Positions 1 to 5,822 of a stretch of 8,909 bases of DNA are shown here, one piece after another. Below the pieces are notes generated by a model. That model was not told the origin of the DNA. It did no database searches and saw nothing but the letters and a program-made list of their open reading frames with translations. Each line of letters starts with the position of its first letter. Within the stretch, counting starts at the first letter, position 1. Both the position numbers and the translations under genes were made by a program. This DNA is from Candidatus Bathyarchaeota archaeon (GTDB taxonomy: Archaea > Thermoproteota > Bathyarchaeia > Bathyarchaeales > UBA233), in assembly GCA_029907045.1 (NCBI GenBank), contig JARYMR010000056.1, forward strand, positions 1 through 8,909. Direction: 5' to 3'.

Positions 1-1
1 A

Positions 2-229
2 GAGGTTAGAAGGGAAATAGCCAATGGGCTTAGGGAGGTTGCCCGCCAAATCCAACGCTTCTTAACACGGAGAGAGCATGTGGATAGGGAAAAGAAGAGG
101 TTGGGGGTTTTTAGTAAGTATTTGCCAAAAATTGCCCAGTTTTCAGCAAAATTGGCGGGTAAAGAGAAGCTTCCTGATATTGATAAGTTGTTAAGGAGTG
201 TGAAACGTTTTGGAGCAGAAGAGACATAA
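2..229 (+). CDS. top6B: DNA topoisomerase VI subunit B, C-terminal end (partial)
   Basis: Only the last 75 codons are in the window; the frame is open from base 2 and ends at TAA 227-229. The peptide is charged and helical (EIANGLREVARQIQRFLTRR, then FSKYLPKIAQFSAKL), which resembles the C-terminal tail of the topoisomerase VI B subunit. The main support is position: the next gene is a clear topoisomerase VI A subunit, and the B-A order is common in archaea. Subunit B is the GHKL-type ATPase that forms the gate for the transported DNA segment and drives the A subunit that cuts DNA. The ATPase and transducer domains lie upstream and cannot be inspected. Its end overlaps the proposed top6A start by 20 bases, which suggests coupled translation. 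Confidence 0.82.
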   Translation, partial: EVRREIANGLREVARQIQRFLTRREHVDREKKRLGVFSKYLPKIAQFSAKLAGKEKLPDIDKLLRSVKRFGAEET

Positions 230-1301
230 AATTAGTATGATGGAAAAGCGGAAAGAAGTTTTAGCAAGTTTGGAAAGTCTTGGACTTAAGACGTATGAGC
301 AGCTTGACAGTGGATATTTTCCATCCATAACGATGCCAAGCCGCTCAACAGAAAACATCTACTACGACCCACAATTAAGACAGTATATTTTGGGAGATAG
401 AACGGTTCGGAGAAGCACCCGCAATATTCGCCACTTGAAGCCTTTCACGCAGCTTATTTGGGCGGCGCTTTTCTCTCATGAGCTTACTTCGCAGAGGAAA
501 ACTTCCACGTTAAGGGATGTTTATTATTCAGCCCAAGCCTACGAGATGACATTCACAGATCAAGAAGAATCAAACAATATTGTAACAGATTTAGAAACAG
601 TTTTGGGATTCTCAAGGGAAGACTTTAGTATATTTCCAGAAGAGCGTTCAGCGGTTTTCGGCGACTTAACGATAGAATATACCGTGCCAGGCTATGAGGG
701 TAGAACCCTAAACTTGACTTCGCATCCAGACGGCGTACTAATTGGACCAGCTTTGACTTCTGCGGAATTTGTAAAAACCACAGCCGACAAGGTTATAGCC
801 ATAGAGAAGGGCGGCTTATTCACACGTTTCATAGAAGAGAATGTGCACAAAAAGTTTAATGCCATACTTGTTTTAACGGCTGGACAAGCGCCGAGAGCCA
901 CAAGACACTTTATTAGAAGATTAAATCAAGAGCTTAACCTTCCCGTTTACATTTTCACGGATGGCGACCCATGGGGAATGCACATCGCCATGGTAATAAT
1001 TTCTGGTTCTGCTAATGCTGCTCACTTACGCGAGTTAACTACGCCAGACGCCAAATGGAGCGGAGTTTGGGCAACAGATATCGTCAATTATAAGTTGCCA
1101 ACAGACCCGTTGGATGATGTGGATATGAAGAGGCTTTATGAGTTGCAGCGAGATCCCCGCTATAAAGACCCGTTGTGGCAAAGGGAAATTAAGACTTTTA
1201 TGAAAATTAAGAAGAAAGCTGAACAAGAAGCCTTCAGTAGATACGGCTTAACATATATAGTTGATGAGTATTTGCCGGAAAAGCTTGAAGCGGAAAAGTG
1301 A
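210..1301 (+). CDS. top6A: DNA topoisomerase VI subunit A (Spo11-like)
   Basis: This is the DNA-cleaving subunit of the type IIB topoisomerase, 363 residues, a normal family length. The winged-helix (5Y-CAP) domain holds the catalytic tyrosine motif LRDVYY at 101-106; by family alignment the second Tyr is probably the nucleophile. The Toprim domain follows, with the metal-binding Glu in IAIEKGG (E199) and the acidic pair in TDGDPWG (D251, D253). The heterotetramer with subunit B passes one duplex through a double-strand break and relaxes and decatenates chromosomal DNA. I use TTG 210, the first possible start in this frame, with AAGGAG at 193-198 upstream. ATG 237 or 240 would remove only 9 or 10 residues, lies just past the top6B stop and has a poorer ribosome site. 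All key residues are present, so the enzyme should be active. Confidence 0.96.
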   Translation: MEQKRHKISMMEKRKEVLASLESLGLKTYEQLDSGYFPSITMPSRSTENIYYDPQLRQYILGDRTVRRSTRNIRHLKPFTQLIWAALFSHELTSQRKTSTLRDVYYSAQAYEMTFTDQEESNNIVTDLETVLGFSREDFSIFPEERSAVFGDLTIEYTVPGYEGRTLNLTSHPDGVLIGPALTSAEFVKTTADKVIAIEKGGLFTRFIEENVHKKFNAILVLTAGQAPRATRHFIRRLNQELNLPVYIFTDGDPWGMHIAMVIISGSANAAHLRELTTPDAKWSGVWATDIVNYKLPTDPLDDVDMKRLYELQRDPRYKDPLWQREIKTFMKIKKKAEQEAFSRYGLTYIVDEYLPEKLEAEK

Positions 1302-1314
1302 AGCCTAAGGGAAA

Positions 1315-1324
1315 TTTAAAATAA
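1315..1324 (+). promoter_or_regulatory. Candidate TATA box for the small membrane protein gene
   Basis: TTTAAAATAA lies in the 73-base gap after top6A. A transcript starting about 26 bases downstream would have a leader of roughly 30 bases before ATG 1375. Read-through from the top6 genes is also possible. Based on sequence match only. Confidence 0.4.
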
Positions 1325-1374
1325 CAGTTTATGTCTTTATGTAGAAGCACATCAAAACGAAAAGGGGACTGAAC

Positions 1375-1575
1375 ATGAGCGAAGAAGAGGGCGGTTTCGG
1401 AATAACATTGGCTGAAAAATTCTTCGGCTTGTTAATTATGATTATTGGGGCTTTAGCCACATACTTCACATTTACGAGTTTTAATGATTTGGGAGCCTAC
1501 ACCGGATTCTTCGGATTCCTTAGCATTGTTTTGTTGGCTTTGGGCGTTTTAATGTTGATTGCAAAAACGGAATAA
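1375..1575 (+). CDS. Small two-helix membrane protein of unknown function
   Basis: A 66-residue protein with an acidic N-terminus (MSEEEGG) and two hydrophobic segments, about residues 14-33 and 41-63, joined by a short Asn/Asp/Gly loop. The tail is only four residues (AKTE). This pattern predicts a helical hairpin in the membrane with both ends on the same side. GGGG at 1364-1367 is seven bases before the ATG and acts as a plausible ribosome site. I do not recognise a family and see no catalytic or metal-binding motif. It lies between top6A and infB on the same strand, but a possible promoter precedes it, so an operon link to topoisomerase VI is uncertain. Length, start site and membrane pattern make a real gene likely. 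Confidence 0.75.
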   Translation: MSEEEGGFGITLAEKFFGLLIMIIGALATYFTFTSFNDLGAYTGFFGFLSIVLLALGVLMLIAKTE

Positions 1576-1584
1576 GAGTCGCAC

Positions 1585-1606
1585 ATTTATAGGAATGGTT
1601 TATTTA
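1585..1606 (+). promoter_or_regulatory. Candidate promoter of infB (two AT-rich TATA-like boxes)
   Basis: ATTTATA (1585-1591) and TTTATTTA (1599-1606) lie between the small membrane gene and infB. Transcript starts about 26 bases downstream would fall near 1614 or 1629. Both fit translation from ATG 1668 with its own ribosome site. The second would exclude ATG 1614 altogether. Confidence 0.4.
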
Positions 1607-1667
1607 TTCTGGAATGCGTATTAAACCGTTAGTTTATTCAGCGCTAGAAAAGAGAGGGTGTTGCGGA

Positions 1668-3449
1668 ATGTCTATTCGTCAGCCTATTGTTTGTGTTCTT
1701 GGGCATGTGGATACTGGCAAGACTTTGCTTTTGGACAAAATTCGCAAGACAAGTGTTCAAGCCCGCGAGGCTGGTGGGATTACGCAGCATATTGGCGCAA
1801 GTTTCTTTCCTGTGGATACGCTTAAGCAGCTTGTTGGTCCGCTTTTATCGATGGTTAAGGGTGAATTGGAGATTCCTGGTTTGCTTGTTATTGACACGCC
1901 TGGACATGAGGCTTTTACGAATTTGCGTAAGCGTGGAGGAAGCGTTGCTGACATAGCCATTCTTGTCATTGACATTTTGAGGGGTTTTGAGGCTCAAACT
2001 TATGAGTGTATTGAGATACTGAAGGCTCGGAAGACGCCTTTTTTGGTGGCTGCAAACAAGATTGACCGCATTCCTGGGTGGAATTCTTATCCGGACACGC
2101 CTTTTTTGAAGGCTTATCAGATGCAGGATACTTATGTGAAGCAGGATTTGGATAATAGGTTATATGATATTATTGGAATTTTTTCGCGTTTGGGTTTTAG
2201 GGCTGACCGCTTTGACCGCATAAGGGATTTCACGAAAACTGTGGCTATTGTGCCTACAAGCGCAAAAACTGGCGAGGGCATAACCGAACTGCTTATGGTT
2301 TTGGTTGGTTTGACACAGCAGTATTTGAAGAAGGAACTGCAGACAACCCGTGGACCAGCGAAAGGCACGGTTTTGGAGGTTAAGGAAGAGCCTGGTTTGG
2401 GCTTGACGCTTAACACTATTGTTTATGATGGAATACTGCGCAAGGATGATTTGATTGTTGTTGGCGGCAAAGAAAAGCCTATTGTAACGCGGATTAGGGC
2501 GATTTTGGTTCCCAAACCTTTAGATGAGATTAGGGATCCGCGGGACCGTTTTTCTTCTGTGGATTCTGTTTCTGCTGCGGCTGGAGTGAAGATTGTGGCG
2601 CCTGGTTTGGAGGGGGCTTTGGCTGGAGCGCCTTTGTATGCTGTTGGTGAAGAGGAAAAGGCGGATGAGTATGTTAGGATGGTTTCTGAGGAGATTGAGC
2701 GGATACGGATTGCCACGGATGTGGAGGGCGTCGTTTTGAAGGCGGATACGTTGGGTTCTTTGGAGGCTATTGCCGAAAACCTAAAGCGTAATAATGTGCC
2801 TGTTCGGCTGGCGGATGTTGGAGACGTTTCGAAACGCGATGTTACGGAAGCTTCTGTTGTTAGAGAACACGAGCCTTATTATGGGGCTGTTTTAGCTTTT
2901 AACGTTAAAGTTTTGCCAGACGCTCAAGAAGAGGCAAATGCTAAGGGTGTTCAGATTTTTCAGGAAAAAATAATTTATCATTTGATAGATAATTATTTGT
3001 CTTGGCTTAAAAGTCAAAGGGAAGCAAAGATTGAACAGGAATTTGCGAATCTGGTTAAACCAGCCAAGATTCAGATTATGGAGGGTTATGTTTTTAGAAG
3101 GGCAAAGCCAGCAATAGTTGGCGTGGAAGTTTTGGCGGGAAGGATTAAGCCTAAACTTGTGCTTGTGAGGGCTGAGGATGGTGAGGAGGTTGGCGAGATA
3201 CAGCAGATTCAAGAGAAGGGTAAAGCGTTATCAGAAGCGAGTAAGGGTATGCAGGTTGCCATAAGCCTTGATAAGCCTATGGTTGGTAGGCATATTTTTG
3301 AGAAGGATATTTTGTATGTGAAGGTTCCAGAGCAGCATGTGAAGATTTTGCAGACGATGTTTATGGATAAGTTGAGTGTGGAGGAGCAGGAAGCATTAAA
3401 GGAATACATTAACATAATGAAAAAGAAAACACCATACTGGACAGCGTGA
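1668..3449 (+). CDS. infB: Translation initiation factor aIF5B (IF2-like GTPase)
   Basis: This cytoplasmic GTPase promotes ribosomal subunit joining and placement of initiator tRNA. It has 593 residues, normal for aIF5B and without the long N-terminal extension of eIF5B. The GTPase motifs from this start are G1 GHVDTGKT (12-19), switch I GGITQHIGA (36-44), DTPGHE with the catalytic His (76-81), NKID (130-133) and SAKTGEG (198-204). Beta-barrel domain II, domain III and the C-terminal domain IV follow, ending in KKKTPYWTA. The frame opens at ATG 1614, but ATG 1668 (MSIRQPIV) matches where archaeal aIF5B proteins begin and has GAGGGTG at 1654-1660, seven bases upstream. The first 18 codons of the longer version look non-conserved. 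There is no intein. Codons favour G and T in the third position (GTT, TTG, CTT), unlike the thermosome gene. Confidence 0.96.
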   Translation: MSIRQPIVCVLGHVDTGKTLLLDKIRKTSVQAREAGGITQHIGASFFPVDTLKQLVGPLLSMVKGELEIPGLLVIDTPGHEAFTNLRKRGGSVADIAILVIDILRGFEAQTYECIEILKARKTPFLVAANKIDRIPGWNSYPDTPFLKAYQMQDTYVKQDLDNRLYDIIGIFSRLGFRADRFDRIRDFTKTVAIVPTSAKTGEGITELLMVLVGLTQQYLKKELQTTRGPAKGTVLEVKEEPGLGLTLNTIVYDGILRKDDLIVVGGKEKPIVTRIRAILVPKPLDEIRDPRDRFSSVDSVSAAAGVKIVAPGLEGALAGAPLYAVGEEEKADEYVRMVSEEIERIRIATDVEGVVLKADTLGSLEAIAENLKRNNVPVRLADVGDVSKRDVTEASVVREHEPYYGAVLAFNVKVLPDAQEEANAKGVQIFQEKIIYHLIDNYLSWLKSQREAKIEQEFANLVKPAKIQIMEGYVFRRAKPAIVGVEVLAGRIKPKLVLVRAEDGEEVGEIQQIQEKGKALSEASKGMQVAISLDKPMVGRHIFEKDILYVKVPEQHVKILQTMFMDKLSVEEQEALKEYINIMKKKTPYWTA

Positions 3450-3496
3450 AATGTTAATAAGATTCTATGTCATTTATTGTTTTGTAGGTGTCAGCG

Positions 3497-3697
3497 ATGA
3501 AGGTTAGTGTTGCCATACACAAAGAAGGAGAATGCTATGTTGCCGTTGACCCAGTGACTGGAGTTGCCAGCCAAGGCAAAAGCATGGATGAGGCGTTAAA
3601 GAATTTTCAAGAAGCCTTTGAATTGTGGTTTGAAAATGCAGAGGAATGGGAAAAGGAAAGAGTAAAAAAGCGAACTAGTCGCAGCAACAATTATTGA
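3497..3697 (+). CDS. HicB-like small protein (orphan antitoxin-fold domain)
   Basis: A 66-residue protein matching the N-terminal domain of the HicB/UPF0150 family: a strand (KVSVAIHKE), then CYVAVDPVTGVASQGKSMDEA, then a helix (LKNFQEAFELWFE). The DP..GV.S.G.S..EAL core is the family signature. In HicAB systems HicB neutralises the mRNA-cutting toxin HicA, and longer forms carry a DNA-binding domain. Here no DNA-binding domain follows, only a charged tail (EEWEKERVKKRTSR), and no HicA-like double-stranded RNA-binding fold lies on either side. It may be a stand-alone regulator or domesticated antitoxin; toxin-antitoxin function is not supported. GTG 3488 is an upstream alternative start, but AGGTG at 3486-3490 is correctly spaced for ATG 3497 and would overlap a GTG start. 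Confidence 0.78.
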   Translation: MKVSVAIHKEGECYVAVDPVTGVASQGKSMDEALKNFQEAFELWFENAEEWEKERVKKRTSRSNNY

Positions 3698-3702
3698 ATA
3701 AA

Positions 3703-3707
3703 TTTTT
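3703..3707 (+). terminator. T-tract terminator after the HicB-like gene
   Basis: TTTTT within AAATTTTTAAT, six bases past the stop codon. Archaeal RNA polymerase can stop at T-tracts without a hairpin, and the next gene is convergent, which makes termination here useful. Confidence 0.4.
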
Positions 3708-3720
3708 AATCCCCAAACCC

Positions 3721-3726
3721 AAAAAA
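3721..3726 (-). terminator. T-tract terminator after the minus-strand zinc-ribbon gene
   Basis: On the minus strand TTTTTT directly follows the TAA of the zinc-ribbon gene. With the plus-strand tract at 3703-3707 it forms an opposed pair of terminators in a 29-base convergent junction. Confidence 0.45.
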
Positions 3727-4056
3727 TTAACTTAATGCCTTTCCACAATAAGGGCAATATTTCACTCCTTCAGGTAATACTTGTCTACAATATGGACAGC
3801 GAGCAGGTGGCGGCGGTGGTTTAGGTAAACATGTCTCCTCTTTCATTAAGACTGACCAAACTATCAAAAATATGCCGATAATTACTAGAGCAAATCCATA
3901 GGGTAAAAGTGGAAAGTCGTATCCTGTGACTTCCCCAGTAAGCCAATTGCGATACTCTTTAAAATAAAGGAATGGTATTATAACACCAACTACTATTAGA
4001 ACAATCCCAATATTTCTTAATGATCGTTTCCTGGCTCCATCAAGTATTCCTTGCAT
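3727..4056 (-). CDS. Membrane-anchored zinc-ribbon protein
   Basis: A 109-residue protein. A basic N-terminus (ARKRSLRN) leads into two hydrophobic segments, about 15-32 and 52-70, consistent with two membrane helices. A proline run (PKPPPPP, 78-84) then acts as a spacer to a C-terminal zinc ribbon with paired cysteines CPYC (87-90) and CPYC (101-104). By the positive-inside rule the ribbon should face the cytoplasm. The function is unknown; such ribbons often bind protein or nucleic acid. The gene is alone between a convergent neighbour and the end of the radical SAM gene. A TATA-like box centred about 25 bases before the ATG and no visible ribosome site suggest a leaderless mRNA. A protein of the same layout is encoded at 8109-8513. 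Confidence 0.82.
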   Translation of the reverse strand: MQGILDGARKRSLRNIGIVLIVVGVIIPFLYFKEYRNWLTGEVTGYDFPLLPYGFALVIIGIFLIVWSVLMKEETCLPKPPPPPARCPYCRQVLPEGVKYCPYCGKALS

Positions 4057-4075
4057 AATTCTTTCAACAATAAGA

Positions 4076-4084
4076 TATTTAAAT
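4076..4084 (-). promoter_or_regulatory. TATA box for the 3727-4056 gene
   Basis: The minus strand reads ATTTAAATA, a very good archaeal TATA box. Its centre is about 24 bases upstream of the ATG at 4056, so the transcript should begin at or next to the start codon. Confidence 0.6.
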
Positions 4085-4106
4085 CTACAGTCTTGTTCAA
4101 ATTATC

Positions 4107-4119
4107 CTTGGTTTCCAAG
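4107..4119. repeat. Short perfect inverted repeat upstream of the zinc-ribbon promoter
   Basis: CTTGG, TTT, CCAAG: five-base arms around a three-base loop. It lies about 23 bases upstream of the TATA box at 4076-4084 and about 100 bases beyond the end of the radical SAM gene. It could be an operator or part of a 3' end structure, but an arm this short can arise by chance. The rest of 4085-4216 is AT-rich and holds no gene I can support. Confidence 0.3.
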
Positions 4120-4216
4120 CATTTATTTCGTTTCTTAAGTATTTGCTAGTATAAGCTTCCTCGTTTATGAGGGTTTTAATTTTTTGGCTTTTATCATGGC
4201 TATTCTTGGGCATAGT

Positions 4217-5329
4217 TTATGTTAGTAGGTGTATGTTTCCTATTCTTGTGTTTTTTAGGTGTTTTTCTGCTGCCTTTTGGCATTCTAAAGCCTGTTTTCT
4301 GGTTGTTGTTGGCAAATCATTCATCACATAACATGGATAAAAAGCCAAAAGCGTATACGGAATATTCGGGTTTATCTGGCTTATGAATTTAGCAATATTT
4401 TCAACCTCTTCAGCATCCACATAACCAGGCACAAGCAAAGTGCTAGCCGTAAGCATCGGCAATTCTTCACGCTTACCGTAATATTTCTCTCCTATTAGGC
4501 GAAAATTCTCCAAAGAAGGCTTATTGGATACTCCACAGAGGGCAATCGCCAACTCTTCATTGTACGCTTTTAAATCGAATTTTATGTTACCACCACTTTC
4601 TAAAGCGTATTCCGCAGCCTTCTCAGCCAACTTTGGATTCATATAACCATTCGTTTCCCAACAAACACGCAAAATACGATTTTCAGCCTCTGCCTTTTCC
4701 AACGCTAAGCGACTAACCTCCAATGAATGAGGCATCTGAGGCGAAGGGTCACCACCAAAATAGCAAATACAAGAAACATGCTTATCCACACGGGCGGCTA
4801 GGGCTTCAGCGCTCATAACAGGCTTGTGTTTGGCTGATAAATTGCGGTAATGCCAATTCTGACAGAAGAGACAATCAAAACTGCAGGCGCCATAAAAAAC
4901 AGCCAAATTCGCATAGCCATACTCTGCAGAAGGCTTGTACGCATATTTTGGATAACCAGCGCCAGTGCAGCCTGGACAAAACCACCAGTTGACGCAGTTG
5001 GTTGGCAAACCATCATAATACCATTCCAAAACGCCCTTTTCGATGGTTCCGCCAAAACGAACCAAACGCCCGCCCACATTCCAAACCAAACCACAAAAAC
5101 CGCTGTTGCCAACACCAATAACACAATTGTTAGCACAAACGCCACACGCAAGCCCACCCTCATCCCTCGGCGGCTTAGAAGGCAAACCATAAACAGCCCG
5201 ACTTTTCGCATGCGCCTCATCAGTAATCAAAAGCGCCTCTTCAAGCTTCTCCCGTATACAATTGAGGCAGACACCCAAATTCTCCGATATCGTAAGCGCC
5301 CTTTCACCACAAACCCTACATTTACCCAT
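4217..5329 (-). CDS. Radical SAM protein, PflA/AmmeMemoRadiSam-like, with extra cysteine clusters
   Basis: A 370-residue radical SAM enzyme. From ATG 5329 it has an N-terminal zinc-ribbon-like motif (CRVC 4-7 and CLNC 21-24). A second cluster follows (C62, C65, C69, C79 in CGVCANNC..GFCG) like that of AmmeMemoRadiSam-type enzymes, then a third group (C112, C118, C121). The iron-sulfur motif is CSFDCLFC (149-156), a CX3CX2C that binds 4Fe-4S and S-adenosylmethionine, and GGDPSP (192-197) corresponds to the SAM-binding GGE-type motif. The barrel continues through FDLKAY to a GNIHLL end like pyruvate formate-lyase activating enzymes. It should generate a 5'-deoxyadenosyl radical; the substrate is unknown. 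MoaD lies 97 bases upstream on the same strand. TTG 5356 would add nine residues but lies inside a hairpin and has no ribosome site. The cysteine content suggests an anaerobe. Confidence 0.9.
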   Translation of the reverse strand: MGKCRVCGERALTISENLGVCLNCIREKLEEALLITDEAHAKSRAVYGLPSKPPRDEGGLACGVCANNCVIGVGNSGFCGLVWNVGGRLVRFGGTIEKGVLEWYYDGLPTNCVNWWFCPGCTGAGYPKYAYKPSAEYGYANLAVFYGACSFDCLFCQNWHYRNLSAKHKPVMSAEALAARVDKHVSCICYFGGDPSPQMPHSLEVSRLALEKAEAENRILRVCWETNGYMNPKLAEKAAEYALESGGNIKFDLKAYNEELAIALCGVSNKPSLENFRLIGEKYYGKREELPMLTASTLLVPGYVDAEEVENIAKFISQINPNIPYTLLAFYPCYVMNDLPTTTRKQALECQKAAEKHLKNTRIGNIHLLT

Positions 5330-5349
5330 AACAAACTCAAAAATAAACC

Positions 5350-5366
5350 TAGGCAAAACAAGCCTA
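5350..5366 (-). repeat. Hairpin in the leader of the radical SAM gene
   Basis: On the minus strand TAGGC and GCCTA pair around TTGTTTT, followed by a T-rich stretch down to about 5340. It lies between the MoaD stop and ATG 5329. It could terminate some MoaD transcripts, act as an attenuator, or be a chance fold. An AT-rich TTTTATTTTC at 5391-5400 on the same strand could be a separate promoter for the radical SAM gene. Confidence 0.35.
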
Positions 5367-5426
5367 AAAACCTAGAGGGAGAGGGGTAGGGAAAATAAAA
5401 CTGAAAAACAGCCCAAATTCTTAAGG

Positions 5427-5720
5427 TTAACCGCCGCCAACAGGCGGAATTATAGCCAAAACATCGCCATCAGAAAGCTCAGTGGCTAAACCCTTAAGCG
5501 TGGAAGCGCTTCTGCCATTAATTAGAAATTGCAAGAAACCCTTAACATCACCAGTCTTACTATCATAAAGATACTCAACAAAATCCTTTCCATAACGCTC
5601 ACTCAACCGCTTAAGCACAGTATCCACAGTAACCCTTTCATTATCAGAAAACTCCAAAGTGTCCTCACGCTTACCAACAATCTCCCTAAGGCTTGTAAAG
5701 AAACGCACCGAAACCCTCAT
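5427..5720 (-). CDS. moaD: MoaD/ThiS-family sulfur carrier (ubiquitin-like, SAMP-like)
   Basis: A 97-residue beta-grasp protein. It begins MRVSVRFFTSLREIVGKRE and ends LSDGDVLAIIPPVGGG. The C-terminal Gly-Gly is the site that is adenylated and converted to a thiocarboxylate. MoaD supplies sulfur to MoaE to make the dithiolene of molybdopterin or tungstopterin; archaeal relatives (SAMPs) also modify proteins and serve tRNA thiolation, so the exact role is open. The frame extends upstream to 5897, but the added 59 residues are hydrophobic, unlike the family, and run through the promoter region. ATG 5720 has GGGTGG at 5727-5732, six bases away. The gene diverges from the thermosome gene and precedes the radical SAM gene. 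No MoaE, MoaA or E1-like MoeB gene is in the window. Confidence 0.92.
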   Translation of the reverse strand: MRVSVRFFTSLREIVGKREDTLEFSDNERVTVDTVLKRLSERYGKDFVEYLYDSKTGDVKGFLQFLINGRSASTLKGLATELSDGDVLAIIPPVGGG

Positions 5721-5753
5721 GGCAAACCACCCAAAAATAAAATTGGACAAGCC

Positions 5754-5764
5754 AAAATTTAAAC
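5754..5764 (-). promoter_or_regulatory. Candidate TATA box for moaD
   Basis: The minus strand reads GTTTAAATTTT. A transcript start about 26 bases downstream would fall near 5733, leaving a short leader that just includes the GGGTGG ribosome site at 5727-5732. Confidence 0.45.
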
Positions 5765-5773
5765 TGTTACCAA

Positions 5774-5790
5774 GCAAATGATGCATTTGC
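5774..5790. repeat. Inverted repeat between the divergent moaD and thermosome promoters
   Basis: GCAAATG, ATG, CATTTGC: perfect seven-base arms around three bases. It lies about 10 bases from the moaD TATA box and about 17 bases upstream of the thermosome TATA box. That is a good position for an activator or repressor of either gene. Function is inferred from placement only. Confidence 0.5.
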
Positions 5791-5800
5791 AAAAACAAAA

Positions 5801-5817
5801 GTAAAAGTTTATATTTT
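5801..5817 (+). promoter_or_regulatory. BRE and TATA box of the thermosome gene
   Basis: GTAAAAG followed by TTTATATTTT (5808-5817): a purine-rich B-recognition stretch and a strong TATA box. Transcription should begin near 5838-5842, giving a leader of about 40 bases before ATG 5879. The ribosome site GGAGGA at 5867-5872 is well spaced from the ATG. Confidence 0.65.
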
Positions 5818-5822
5818 AGCGC

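Noticed and set aside
1614..1667. 18-codon N-terminal extension of aIF5B
   Set aside because: ATG 1668 matches the family start and has a good ribosome site; the upstream codons look like leader sequence.
3488..3697. HicB-like protein as part of a toxin-antitoxin pair
   Set aside because: No HicA-like frame is present on either strand next to it; only the antitoxin-fold domain can be supported.
4159..4185. CCTC-GAGG hairpin followed by a T-rich tract on the plus strand
   Set aside because: It looks like a terminator, but no plus-strand gene ends nearby and the stem is only four base pairs.
4167..4331. Plus-strand hydrophobic frame of about 54 codons starting at ATG 4167
   Set aside because: Two thirds of it is antisense to the end of the radical SAM gene, and it has no ribosome site.
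4813..5220. Minus-strand frame of 135 codons in another phase
   Set aside because: It overlaps the radical SAM gene on the same strand and its hydrophobic translation comes from the shifted reading of that gene.
5330..5356. Nine-codon extension of the radical SAM protein from TTG 5356
   Set aside because: The start lies in a hairpin without a ribosome site, and the Cys-rich domain begins right after ATG 5329.
4850..5389. Long plus-strand frame of 179 codons
   Set aside because: It runs antisense to the radical SAM gene, whose motifs are unmistakable. A/C-rich sequence has few stop codons, so long empty frames are expected here. The translation is rich in Thr, Asn and Lys with no domain.
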